Below, piece by piece: positions 25,572-33,863 of a stretch of DNA of 64,000 bases. Source of the stretch: CAZAQS01 sp046485135 (lineage in GTDB: Bacteria > Chloroflexota > Anaerolineae > Anaerolineales > UBA4823). The notes beneath the pieces were generated by a model. That model was not told the DNA's origin and did no database searches. It saw nothing but the letters and a program-made list of their open reading frames with translations. A program made the position numbers and the translations under genes. Position 1 is the stretch's first letter; the number at the start of each line of letters is the position of its first letter. The stretch is taken from contig JAWOHN010000140.1 in NCBI GenBank assembly GCA_046485135.1, forward strand, positions 11,282-75,281, written 5' to 3'.

Positions 25572-26210
25572 TCAGGGGAGCCGTTCAAATCCACAGGCTT
25601 TTAAAATCTGTAGGGCAATCAAGGCGTGACCAACAGGGGTTGGATGGACCCGATCTTCTGCCCAATATTCGGCTGGCTGGCTTTTCAAGCCATGATCAAA
25701 GGCCTGTTGTAATTTGACCAGTAATAAGTTATGCTCTTGGGCAATCAGGGTGACCTTGGCCTGATAATGGGAGAGCACCCTGCGAAAATTATCGTTCTTA
25801 TTTTTTTCTACCAGAAATGGTTCAACCACAACGATTTGTGCACGAGTTTGCTGCCGGGCTTGCTCGATCAGCGCCCGATAATTCCGCTCAAAATCTTCCA
25901 CGCCGATCCCCTGCCGGTAAAAACCTTCAAAGACAGACCAGACATCGTTGATCCCAACCTTAATAAACAACCAGTCAGGTTGGGGAGGGATGGCGTCTCG
26001 CTCCCATCTGGTAAGTAAATCTTGCGTGGTATCACCGCTGACACCGCGATTGGTGATCGAAAGATTGAGCTCAGGATAGCCTGCATGCAGCCAGCGTTGG
26101 CAATCGCGAACAAAACCGGTCCCATAGGGAGAAGATTGCGACCGTCCTGCATCGGTGATGCTATTGCCAATAAAGAGCAGCTTTTGTCTGGGTTGAAACA
26201 GGATAGCCAT
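25572..26210 (-). CDS. SGNH/GDSL-type hydrolase
   Basis: The 212-residue cytoplasmic protein has the SGNH blocks in order: FIGNSITD with the nucleophile Ser (block I, GNS rather than GDS), NRGVSGDTTQDLL (block II Gly), IKVGINDVW (block III Asn), and AEDRVHPTPVGH with catalytic Asp and His (block V). There is no signal peptide. The family includes esterases, thioesterases and acetylxylan or rhamnogalacturonan deacetylases; the order and short length resemble the sugar-ester deacetylases and lysophospholipase L1 group. The substrate is unknown. AGGAG nine bases before the ATG supports the start. It is divergent from ileS across a regulatory region of 553 bases. Confidence 0.9.
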   Translation of the reverse strand: MAILFQPRQKLLFIGNSITDAGRSQSSPYGTGFVRDCQRWLHAGYPELNLSITNRGVSGDTTQDLLTRWERDAIPPQPDWLFIKVGINDVWSVFEGFYRQGIGVEDFERNYRALIEQARQQTRAQIVVVEPFLVEKNKNDNFRRVLSHYQAKVTLIAQEHNLLLVKLQQAFDHGLKSQPAEYWAEDRVHPTPVGHALIALQILKACGFERLP

Positions 26211-26361
26211 CCCTTTTTTCTCCTGCCGGGTAGATTTCCAAACATTTTACCAACAAGATTGAGCAAACTGTGCTCTAGTTTTATAAGGTCTTTAGGAATC
26301 GCCTGGTTGAACACCAGGATTGGGGCTCTGAGACCGGTTATTTTTAATCGAGCGCTAACGA

Positions 26362-26390
26362 TTGACCATTTAGAGTGATTATGGCATAAT
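26362..26390 (+). promoter_or_regulatory. promoter of the T-box/ileS transcript
   Basis: TTGACC (26362-26367) and CATAAT (26385-26390) are separated by 17 bases. Transcription would begin near 26397, just before the T-box structure. The remaining 150 bases to the left (26211-26361) hold nothing I can recognise. Confidence 0.65.
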
Positions 26391-26396
26391 CCTGAC

Positions 26397-26750
26397 CAAG
26401 TTTCAAAATTAATAAAGGCAGTGATGGAAACGAGTAGACCTGCTGGAGACTGACAGCGACCCTGGAAACGGTGCAAGCCAGGACAGGATCACAGGTCGAA
26501 AATCCTTCTGGAGCCGCAACCTGAAAGCAGCTAGACAGACCAAGCTAGCAAGTAGGTGCGCCGGGTCAATCCCCGTTATCAGGATAAAGGTATTGACTCA
26601 TTTTGTTGAGCCAGTATCTGACCGAGGCGCCCGCTAACCGGTGGGAACCAGGGTGGTACCGCGAGATGCTTAGAACCAGCCAGCAAACCGGCCGATTCTG
26701 ATGAACAAGAGTTCGCACTCTCGTCCCTGATATGGGATGAGAGTTTTTTG
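26397..26750 (+). ncRNA. T-box leader (tRNA-Ile sensing) upstream of ileS
   Basis: The leader shows the conserved T-box parts in order: an AGTA motif at 26433-26436, the distal loop segment GGTGCAAGCC (26470-26479) closed by CCTGG/CCAGG, a probable specifier ATC at 26488-26490 (isoleucine codon, followed by A), and the T-box sequence AGGGTGGTACCGCG at 26650-26663. CAGGG there can pair with CCCTG at 26725-26729 to form the antiterminator. Uncharged tRNA-Ile would stabilise this and allow read-through into ileS; charged tRNA lets the terminator form. The specifier was chosen by position and by the downstream gene. Confidence 0.93.
26717..26749 (+). terminator. T-box-controlled terminator of ileS
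   Basis: An 11-bp stem with one G-T pair (26717-26727 and 26734-26744) and a 6-base loop is followed by a TTTTT run. It is mutually exclusive with the T-box antiterminator, which uses the 5' arm's CCCTG. It ends 15 bases before the ileS start codon. Confidence 0.85.
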
Positions 26751-26763
26751 TTTAGGAGGCTAT

Positions 26764-29700
26764 ATGTTTAAACCTGTTTCACCCAGGCTAAATATTATCT
26801 TACTAGAAGAGGAAGTGTTACGCTTTTGGAAAATCCACCGCATCTTCGAAAAATCCGGTACGCAGCGGGAAAATGGCCCCGGATATGTCTTTTATGAGGG
26901 ACCTCCCACAGCCAATGGCTTACCCGGTGTGCACCATGCCCTGGCACGCGCCTTTAAAGATATGTTCCCCCGCTATAAATCCATGCGCGGCTATCATGTG
27001 ATCCGCCGGGGCGGTTGGGACACTCACGGCTTGCCGGTTGAAATCGGGGTAGAAAAACAGTTAGGCTTTACCAGCAAAAGCCAGATTGAAGCGTATGGGA
27101 TCGATCGATTCAACGAGCTCTGCCGGCGTTCAGCCTTTGAGTACATCCAAGAATGGGAAAAATTTACTGACCGGATCGGTTTTTGGGTAGATCTCAGCGA
27201 AGCTTACGTTACCTACACCAATAAGTATATTGAAACCGTTTGGTGGATATTGAAATCTTATTGGGACAAAGGCTTGCTCTACCAGGGTTACAAAGTCGTC
27301 CCTTACTGTCCCCGTTGCGGGACGCCTCTTTCTGATCATGAAGTGGCGCTGGGATACGAACAAGCGGTAGACCCTTCGGTCTTTGTGCGTTTGCCATTGG
27401 TGGATGATCCGGGTACGTCGCTTTTGATTTGGACTACCACCCCCTGGACCTTACCCGGCAATGTTGCTGTCGCTGCACACCCCGAGGTCGATTATGTCAT
27501 TGTGGAAAGAAACCTGCCGGAAGGTGGCACTGAGAAACTGATCCTGGCGCGATCGCTGGTTGAAAAAGTATTTCGAGAAGAACAGGTGCGCATATTTGAA
27601 ACCTTCAAAGGAAAAAAGCTAAAAGGTTTGCGCTACCGGCCTTTGTTCACCTTCCTGCTGCCCGACAAGCCGGCCCATTTCGTCATCCTGGAAGATTATG
27701 TCACTACGGAAGACGGTACCGGATTAGTTCATATCGCGCCTGCCTTTGGCGCCGAAGACCTACAGGCGTCGCTGGAGCACGATTTGTCTGTGCTGATGAC
27801 GGTTAATGAAGACGGCACCTTTATACCAGATGTGCGCCCGTGGCGGGGCCGTTTCTTTAAAGATGCGGACCCGGATATCACCAAAGATTTAGAGGCGCGC
27901 GGCCTGCTTTACCGGGCAGAGACCTACACCCACACTTATCCTTTCTGCTGGCGATGCTCAACGCCGTTGATGTACTATGCCCGTGGGACCTGGTACATCC
28001 GTACTCAACAGTATAAAGAGAAAATGGTCGAACTCAATAAGACCATCAACTGGTATCCTGACCATATCAAGCTTGGTCGCTTTGGTAACTGGTTGGAGAA
28101 CAATGTGGATTGGGCCTTGGGACGCGAACGCTATTGGGGTACACCGCTTCCCATCTGGGAATGCCGGAACTGTCACAGCCAGGTTGCAGTTGGCTCTCTG
28201 GCTGAGCTTTCTGAGCTGGCTGGAGAGGACCTGGCTGGTTTGGATCTGCACCGTCCCTATGTTGACGAGATCCACTTCGAATGCAAAGACTGTAAAGGTC
28301 TAATGGAGCGGGTTCCTGAACTGATCGATGTCTGGTTTGACTCGGGCTCAATGCCATACGCTCAATGGCATTACCCCTTTGAGAACCAGGAAATATTTAA
28401 AAGCCAGTACCCCGCTGATTTTATCTGCGAGGCAGTGGACCAAACCAGAGGCTGGTTTTACTCTCTACATGCGATCAGCACCCTGTTGAATGAAAGTGTC
28501 GCCTTTAAAAATGTGATCTGCCTGGGCTTAATTTTGGATGCCGAGGGGTATAAGATGTCCAAATCCAGGGGAAATGTGGTCGATCCATGGGATGTCCTCA
28601 ACGAACACGGAGCCGATGCGTTCCGCTGGTATTTGTATACCGCCAGCCCGCCGGGACAAGAACGGCGCTTCTCGGTAGATTTGGTTGGTGAGGTTGTACG
28701 CAATTTCACCCTGACATTGTGGAATGTTTACTCGTTTTTTGTTACGTATGCGAACCTGGATGATTGGAAACCTGCTGAGGCTGGCCCAGCTGACCCGTAC
28801 AATGATCTGGATCGCTGGTTGCTCTCAGAATTGCACACCCTGGTAAAGAATGTGACCCATGCACTGGAAAGTTATGATGTTCCTGGAGCCACACGCCCCA
28901 TTCAGGCTTTTGTTGACCATCTTTCAAAATGGTATTTACGTCGCTCCCGCCGTCGTTATTGGAAAAGCGAGTCTGACGCAGACAAAGACGCCGCTTACGC
29001 CACGCTTTATGAAGTCCTGGTGACGTTAGGCAAGCTGCTGGCGCCGACAATGCCTTTCCTGGCAGAGGAGCTTTACCAAAATTTGGTGCGCTCGGTGAAC
29101 CGCGATACGCCAGAGTCTGTCCATCTGGTAGATTGGCCTGAATACAACCAGAAATTCATTGATGAGGGGCTCAATGCAGATATGGAACTGGTGATGCGCT
29201 TTGCCTCCCTCGGGCACGCTGCCCGAAATCAGGCTGCCATAAAAGTGCGCCAACCCCTGGCTGAGGCAGCTTTTTCTATTACCAGCACGAGTGAGGCTCG
29301 CGCTTTGGAACAATACGCCGATCTGTTAGCAGATGAACTCAACGTTAAGCAAGTTCGGGCCCTGGGATCGGCCGGCGAGGTGGTTTCTTATACACTGAAC
29401 CCACTCCCAAAGCAACTGGGTCAGAAGTATAAGGGACAATTTCCGGCTGTGCGGGCTGCGATTATCGAGCTGGACCCAGAACCAGCAGCTCGTTCTTTAC
29501 TGGAAGGCCAGCCGGTCCAGGTAACTGTCAATGACGAAACGCTGGATATCTTGCCCAGTGAGGTAGAGGTGCGCGTGGATGCTCGCAGCGGCTTGACCGT
29601 CGCCTCGGAAGGTGCATATCTATGCGCATTGCACATCGACCTCACTCCTGAGTTGGTGAAAGAAGGGCTGGCGCGGGAGTTTGTCCGCCGTATCCAGGAT

Positions 29701-29916
29701 TTGCGTAAACAAACCGGCCTTGACATTGCCGACCGTATCTATCTATACCTACAAGCCAGTCCAGGGCTAGCTGAAGCGATACACACTCACCGAGAATACA
29801 TCATGGGCGAGACTCTGGCAGTGAAATTGAGCTCCGCTCGCCCGCCGGAGGAAGCCGCCAGCGCTACTTTGGAGTTTGACGGCGAAAAAGCCACTGTGAG
29901 CATCTTAAAGGCATAG
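26764..29916 (+). CDS. ileS: isoleucyl-tRNA synthetase, eukaryote/archaea-like (IleS2) type
   Basis: The start is the ATG at 26764, four bases after AGGAGG (26754-26759); an earlier in-frame ATG at 26737 lies inside the terminator. The 1050-residue class I synthetase has the HIGH-like GVHHALA (about residues 55-61), an editing CP1 domain, KMSKS at 597-601 and a C-terminal anticodon domain. The N-terminal FYEGPPTANGLPGVHH and overall length match the eukaryote-like IleS2 branch, whose bacterial members are often insensitive to mupirocin. The enzyme charges tRNA-Ile. It is controlled by the T-box leader and followed by a hairpin terminator, so it is transcribed alone. Confidence 0.95.
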   Translation: MFKPVSPRLNIILLEEEVLRFWKIHRIFEKSGTQRENGPGYVFYEGPPTANGLPGVHHALARAFKDMFPRYKSMRGYHVIRRGGWDTHGLPVEIGVEKQLGFTSKSQIEAYGIDRFNELCRRSAFEYIQEWEKFTDRIGFWVDLSEAYVTYTNKYIETVWWILKSYWDKGLLYQGYKVVPYCPRCGTPLSDHEVALGYEQAVDPSVFVRLPLVDDPGTSLLIWTTTPWTLPGNVAVAAHPEVDYVIVERNLPEGGTEKLILARSLVEKVFREEQVRIFETFKGKKLKGLRYRPLFTFLLPDKPAHFVILEDYVTTEDGTGLVHIAPAFGAEDLQASLEHDLSVLMTVNEDGTFIPDVRPWRGRFFKDADPDITKDLEARGLLYRAETYTHTYPFCWRCSTPLMYYARGTWYIRTQQYKEKMVELNKTINWYPDHIKLGRFGNWLENNVDWALGRERYWGTPLPIWECRNCHSQVAVGSLAELSELAGEDLAGLDLHRPYVDEIHFECKDCKGLMERVPELIDVWFDSGSMPYAQWHYPFENQEIFKSQYPADFICEAVDQTRGWFYSLHAISTLLNESVAFKNVICLGLILDAEGYKMSKSRGNVVDPWDVLNEHGADAFRWYLYTASPPGQERRFSVDLVGEVVRNFTLTLWNVYSFFVTYANLDDWKPAEAGPADPYNDLDRWLLSELHTLVKNVTHALESYDVPGATRPIQAFVDHLSKWYLRRSRRRYWKSESDADKDAAYATLYEVLVTLGKLLAPTMPFLAEELYQNLVRSVNRDTPESVHLVDWPEYNQKFIDEGLNADMELVMRFASLGHAARNQAAIKVRQPLAEAAFSITSTSEARALEQYADLLADELNVKQVRALGSAGEVVSYTLNPLPKQLGQKYKGQFPAVRAAIIELDPEPAARSLLEGQPVQVTVNDETLDILPSEVEVRVDARSGLTVASEGAYLCALHIDLTPELVKEGLAREFVRRIQDLRKQTGLDIADRIYLYLQASPGLAEAIHTHREYIMGETLAVKLSSARPPEEAASATLEFDGEKATVSILKA

Positions 29917-29950
29917 CCAATTATCTATTCTTTAAGAGGAAATTTTGGAT

Positions 29951-29998
29951 GTTGCGTGCGCCTGTGGGAGCTGTGCCCCCCCAGGCGCATCAACTTTT
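29951..29998 (+). terminator. terminator after ileS
   Basis: An inverted repeat with TGCGCCTG (29957-29964) and CAGGCGCA (29982-29989) as the core stem, extended by GGG/CCC inside and GTTG/CAAC outside, is followed by CTTTTATG. It lies 35 bases after the ileS stop. Confidence 0.7.
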
Positions 29999-30119
29999 AT
30001 GTTATCTTTTCTTAAGAAGATTCTCATGGTATTGTTTTCTTGTCATTTTTGTCACTCCAGCGGGGTTATTGTAGTAGTAACATGCAGTAGTATCAACTGG
30101 AAGGAGAGGATTTGCAGCA

Positions 30120-30710
30120 GTGCTAGCTGTTACAATTCAGTCTGTGAAGCAACAGCGTCATTTATTTAGCCAGCAACCAGGTTTGGAAAACACCCAGCTT
30201 GAGGAACTCTTTGAGGCATTGTTCCAGGCTTACTGGGGCAAAATAAGTTCTCTCCTGGCAAATCTGGTCGGCGATCGGGACGAGGCCGAGGACCTGGCCT
30301 TGGAGGTATTCTGGCGTCTTTATACACGCCCCCCCGCTGACCTGGACATACAAAACCTGAGTGGCTGGATTTACCGGGTAGCGACCCATTTGGGCTATAA
30401 CGCGCTGCGTTCTCGGAAAAGACGCCTTCATTATGAAGAAAACGCCGGGCTCGAACACCTACTGACCACCACAAGCCAAAACCCTGCTCAGCAATTCGAG
30501 AAAGCAGAACAACGCCAACAGATCAGGCAAGCACTCAGCCAAATGAAACCTCGTTCAGCAAAAATCCTGGCTTTACGTTACTCTGGTCTCTCCTACGCAG
30601 AGATTGCTGCTGCATTGGACCTTTCGCCTGCTTCCATTGGCACCCTCTTAGCACGCGCCGAACAGGAGTTTGAAAAACGTTACCTGAACATCGAAAGGGG
30701 CCGGACATGA
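30120..30710 (+). CDS. ECF-family RNA polymerase sigma factor
   Basis: The 196-residue protein has region 2 (about residues 30-95, with DEAEDLALEVFWRLY for core binding and -10 recognition) and region 4 (about 130-185, with RSAKILALRYSGLSYAEIAAALDLSPASIGTLLARAEQEF as its helix-turn-helix) but no region 3, the ECF pattern. The start is a GTG at 30120, behind GGAGAGG with a long spacer. The next gene, a zinc-finger anti-sigma factor, overlaps its stop by four bases. Together they form a surface-stress switch. The likely targets include this operon and the downstream ABC exporter, but no promoter motif could be shown. Confidence 0.93.
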   Translation: MLAVTIQSVKQQRHLFSQQPGLENTQLEELFEALFQAYWGKISSLLANLVGDRDEAEDLALEVFWRLYTRPPADLDIQNLSGWIYRVATHLGYNALRSRKRRLHYEENAGLEHLLTTTSQNPAQQFEKAEQRQQIRQALSQMKPRSAKILALRYSGLSYAEIAAALDLSPASIGTLLARAEQEFEKRYLNIERGRT

Positions 30711-31897
30711 ATCTTAAGCCAAATCAACACATATTAACTGGACAACTACGAGCATATCTGGATGCAGAATTGGATATCGTTGAGGTGGAAAAACTCCGCC
30801 CACACCTGGATACATGCCCAGACTGCCGGAACAAGTTGGTAGAGCTCTCACAACGAGCAAGCCAGGTTGGCCTTCAGATGAGCACGCTTGCCAGTCCAAC
30901 AGACCTGACTGACCCCTTCGCTGCCCGCGCCCAATTGGACAATTATTTATCCACAAAGGAGAACCATTCCATGAAAAACAAATTCCTCTCTCGGAATTCA
31001 CGCCTTACCTGGGCAGTTGTCTCCCTGCTCATTATCCTTGCAGCTACCATGGCCTTTCCACAGGTGCGAGCTATTGGCACCAATTTTCTCGGCCTGTTCC
31101 GGGTTGAGAAAGTAACTGTTGTCACCTTTAACCCCTCGAATATACCAGATGGTTTTTCATCGACAGGGCCACGCATCGAGCAATTGTTATCTAACGATGT
31201 CAAGGTCGAAAGCTTCGGGGAGACCCATGCCGTACCAGACCGCACCCAAGCCTCTGTTGAGGCAGGTATTCCCATCCGGCTGCCACTTGCAATGGGAGAA
31301 CCTACTGCCCTGACAGTTCAACCACAGGCGAAGTTTACCTTAACGATCGATCTTCCCCGCCTGCAACTGATCCTGACGGAAATGGGGAAGCAAGACATTG
31401 AGCTTCCAGATTTCATCCAGGGTCAAACCGTGACCGCAGATCTACCTACTTCAGTCACCGCGTTGTTTGGCGATTGCCAGGTGGATACTGAAATGAATTC
31501 CACATACGGATATGACCCAGATGCCCCCCATAGTGGCAATTCCGACTGCACAGTCCTGGTTCAATTGGCCAGCCCAACTGTCTCCGCTCCACCCGGGTTA
31601 GACATCGATCGGATTGGCGCAGCCTTTTTGGAGCTGAGTGGCATGAGCCCGGAAGAAGCAGAGCGTTTTAGCCAGACTGTGGATTGGGCCACCACCCTGG
31701 TGATACCGGTACCCAACTATGCTTCTTCAAGCGAAGTGACAGTGGATGGTGTTCAGGGCGTGTTGGTACAGCAACCTGCTTCTCGGGAGAGACAAACCCG
31801 TTTCTCGCTTATTTGGGTAAAGGATAGCATTGTTTACTCTTTGAATGGCCATGGATCTACAGAAGAGGCTCTCAGCATTGCAAATTCTCTTAAGTAG
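30707..31897 (+). CDS. zinc-finger anti-sigma factor with one membrane helix and an extracytoplasmic domain
   Basis: The 396-residue protein has an N-terminal anti-sigma zinc finger (His33, Cys37, Cys40 in HLDTCPDC), one membrane helix (about residues 101-117), and a long extracytoplasmic part resembling DUF4367-type sensor domains. It should hold the adjacent ECF sigma factor at the membrane until a signal releases it. The start overlaps the sigma-factor stop (ATGA). Oddly, at residue 89 there is an internal ATG (30971) with AAGGAG nine bases upstream, just before the membrane helix; it could produce a shorter form lacking the zinc finger. A 13-bp hairpin follows the gene. Confidence 0.88.
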   Translation: MNLKPNQHILTGQLRAYLDAELDIVEVEKLRPHLDTCPDCRNKLVELSQRASQVGLQMSTLASPTDLTDPFAARAQLDNYLSTKENHSMKNKFLSRNSRLTWAVVSLLIILAATMAFPQVRAIGTNFLGLFRVEKVTVVTFNPSNIPDGFSSTGPRIEQLLSNDVKVESFGETHAVPDRTQASVEAGIPIRLPLAMGEPTALTVQPQAKFTLTIDLPRLQLILTEMGKQDIELPDFIQGQTVTADLPTSVTALFGDCQVDTEMNSTYGYDPDAPHSGNSDCTVLVQLASPTVSAPPGLDIDRIGAAFLELSGMSPEEAERFSQTVDWATTLVIPVPNYASSSEVTVDGVQGVLVQQPASRERQTRFSLIWVKDSIVYSLNGHGSTEEALSIANSLK

Positions 31898-31923
31898 GTT
31901 AGAATTCAAGCATTAAATCCAAC

Positions 31924-31954
31924 ACATGAAACGCGAGTGCATCGCGTTTCATGT
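31924..31954 (+). terminator. hairpin after the anti-sigma gene
   Basis: A perfect 13-bp inverted repeat (31924-31936 and 31942-31954) with a 5-base loop is followed only by TT and an A-rich run, so termination may be partial. It separates the sigma/anti-sigma pair from the ABC exporter genes. It also covers the upstream GTG start option for the ATPase, arguing for the later ATG. Confidence 0.65.
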
Positions 31955-31981
31955 TTAAAGCCTCAACACGCCCAACAAGCT

Positions 31982-32908
31982 ATGGATGAATCGAAATCCT
32001 TTGCCCTGCAAACCAACGGACTGCAGAAAATATTTGGGGACAAAGTCGCAGTTCAAGACCTGACCTTGAACGTCGAAAGAGGGGAGGTCTTTGGCTTCTT
32101 GGGACCAAACGGAGCCGGCAAAACCACGTCTATCAAGATGCTATTGGGCTTAACTGCTCCTACTTCAGGTGAAGGAAATCTTCTGGGCGCCCCCCTGGGC
32201 GATCCAGACATGCGCAGGCAGGTAGGCTTCTTGCCCGAGCATTTCCGCTTCCATGATTGGCTAACGGCCTCCGAATTCCTGACCCTGCATGCTGATCTTT
32301 ACCAAATGCCCCGTTCCATATCCCGTGCGAGAACAGCCGAGTTGCTGGACCTGGTCGGTCTCACCCCACACGCCTCTCGCAAGCTGCGCACCTTTTCGAA
32401 GGGAATGCTCCAGCGAGTGGGCCTGGCTCAGGCTTTGTTAAATAAGCCCACCCTGGTATTCCTGGACGAACCGACCTCCGGTTTGGATCCGGTCGGACGC
32501 AGGCTCGTGAGAGACATCATCCGGGACTTGCGCCAACAAGGAACGAGTGTGTTTTTAAATTCGCACCTGCTAAGCGAGGTGGAGATCACTTGTGACCGGG
32601 TTGCATTTATTAAGAACGGGGAAGTTATTCGCACCAGCCGCCTCAAGGCACTTGTTGATGGCGAAATAACCGTCAAGGCTCGTGTGCAAAACCTATCTGA
32701 CGAAGTACTGTCAGGTCTTTCACGCTGGAGCCAGAACTCACGCCTGGATGGCGAATATCTTTCCATGATCCTTTCTGCTGAGTCCGACCTGCCGGAAGCA
32801 AACCGTTACCTGGTAGAAAACCAGGTGGCGGTTTTTTCATTCCAACCAGAACAAATTTCATTAGAGGATCTCTTTATGCAAATCATTGGAAACGAGGGGG
32901 TTCTCTGA
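31982..32908 (+). CDS. ABC exporter ATP-binding protein
   Basis: The start is set at the ATG 31982 (MDESKSFAL), since the upstream GTG at 31937 lies in a hairpin loop. The 308-residue ATPase has Walker A GPNGAGKTTS, a signature region TFSKGMLQRVGLAQAL (SKGM variant typical of ABC-2 exporters), Walker B LVFLDEPTSGLD and the switch His in LNSHLL. The last 80 residues form the regulatory tail common to drug and Cu-type exporters (NosF, CcmA-like). It works with the permease that begins one base before its end. Substrate unknown; a role in envelope stress is suggested by the neighbouring ECF pair. Confidence 0.92.
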   Translation: MDESKSFALQTNGLQKIFGDKVAVQDLTLNVERGEVFGFLGPNGAGKTTSIKMLLGLTAPTSGEGNLLGAPLGDPDMRRQVGFLPEHFRFHDWLTASEFLTLHADLYQMPRSISRARTAELLDLVGLTPHASRKLRTFSKGMLQRVGLAQALLNKPTLVFLDEPTSGLDPVGRRLVRDIIRDLRQQGTSVFLNSHLLSEVEITCDRVAFIKNGEVIRTSRLKALVDGEITVKARVQNLSDEVLSGLSRWSQNSRLDGEYLSMILSAESDLPEANRYLVENQVAVFSFQPEQISLEDLFMQIIGNEGVL

Positions 32909-33747
32909 TGAGTGTGTGGGTCATTGCTAGCCTGACTTTTCGGGAGGCCTCCCGGCGCAAGATTTTGCTGGCAGCTACCCTTTTTGGCTTGCTTTTTCTC
33001 GGAATATACGCTCTCGGCTTAAGCCAGATCCAGAAAGAGATCAACCTTCAATCCAGATCAATGCCGACTTTAGTCGTCAGTGAATTGTTTAATTTTATTC
33101 TGATGGCCGGATTGTATGTGGTTAATTTTTTGTCCGTCGCGATGACGGTGCTGACCTCGGTGGATACCCTTTCAGGCGAGATTTCTTCCGGCACCATCCA
33201 AACCCTGGTCAGCAAACCGGTCCGGCGCTGGGAAATCCTGTTCGGGAAATGGTTAGGTTTTGTCGGGATGCTGAGCCTGTATCTGCTATTAATGGCTGGG
33301 GGGGTGATGCTGGTTGCAAGCCTAACCCTGGGTTACACAGCCCCAAATGCACTGCGCGGTCTGGGATTGATGTGGCTCAACCTGATCCTGCTGCTGGGGG
33401 TTTCATTTTTAGGAGGCACCTTCCTTTCAACCCTGGCAAATGGGGTGCTGGTCTTTGGCCTGTATGGGATCGCCTTCATTGGGGGCTGGATCGAGCAATT
33501 TGGTTCATTTTTAGAAAACCAGACCGCCGTCAATATCGGCATTCTGTGCAGTTTGATTCTGCCGGCGGAAGCCCTGTGGAAGCGTGCTGCTTATGAGATG
33601 CAATCTCCGATTGCCGGAGCGATGGGAAACTTCAGCCCGTTTTCGGCTCAATCCGTGCCCAGCCCGTTGATGGTGGGGTACGCAATCCTGTACGCAATGG
33701 CAGCCCTGATATTCGCTATCCGCCAATTCAACCAACGGGATCTATAG
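32908..33747 (+). CDS. ABC-2 type permease
   Basis: The 279-residue protein has six hydrophobic helices and the opening FREASRRKILLAATLFGLLFLGIYALG, split here as a cytoplasmic FREASRRK followed by the first helix; this is typical of NosY-like ABC-2 permeases. TLSGEISSGTIQTLVSKPVRRWEI forms the cytoplasmic coupling region (about residues 88-112). Its ATG overlaps the ATPase stop by one base. The pair probably exports a lipid, peptide or drug-like compound, but nothing in the sequence fixes the substrate. Confidence 0.9.
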   Translation: MSVWVIASLTFREASRRKILLAATLFGLLFLGIYALGLSQIQKEINLQSRSMPTLVVSELFNFILMAGLYVVNFLSVAMTVLTSVDTLSGEISSGTIQTLVSKPVRRWEILFGKWLGFVGMLSLYLLLMAGGVMLVASLTLGYTAPNALRGLGLMWLNLILLLGVSFLGGTFLSTLANGVLVFGLYGIAFIGGWIEQFGSFLENQTAVNIGILCSLILPAEALWKRAAYEMQSPIAGAMGNFSPFSAQSVPSPLMVGYAILYAMAALIFAIRQFNQRDL

Positions 33748-33800
33748 AAAATCATCCCAGAGGGATGGAGCGTGTAGATCAACAAGTCGCCCATCCATTT

Positions 33801-33842
33801 CTGCGTAATTTGCGTATAATTATCACATTAGGAATTACGCAG
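33801..33842. promoter_or_regulatory. inverted repeat bracketing a -10 element before the pterin/lipid cluster
   Basis: A perfect 10-bp inverted repeat, CTGCGTAATT (33801-33810) and AATTACGCAG (33833-33842), brackets a TATAAT at 33815-33820. Arm centres are 32 bases apart, about three helical turns. No convincing -35 is present. The arrangement suggests a dimeric regulator binding on both sides of the promoter. It lies 21 bases before the start of the first gene in the array. Confidence 0.5.
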
Positions 33843-33863
33843 CTTAGCTGAAGATGGACAGAT

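Noticed and set aside
26211..26361. Possible second regulatory element before the T-box promoter
   Set aside because: No hairpin, repeat or promoter pattern beyond chance could be found in it.
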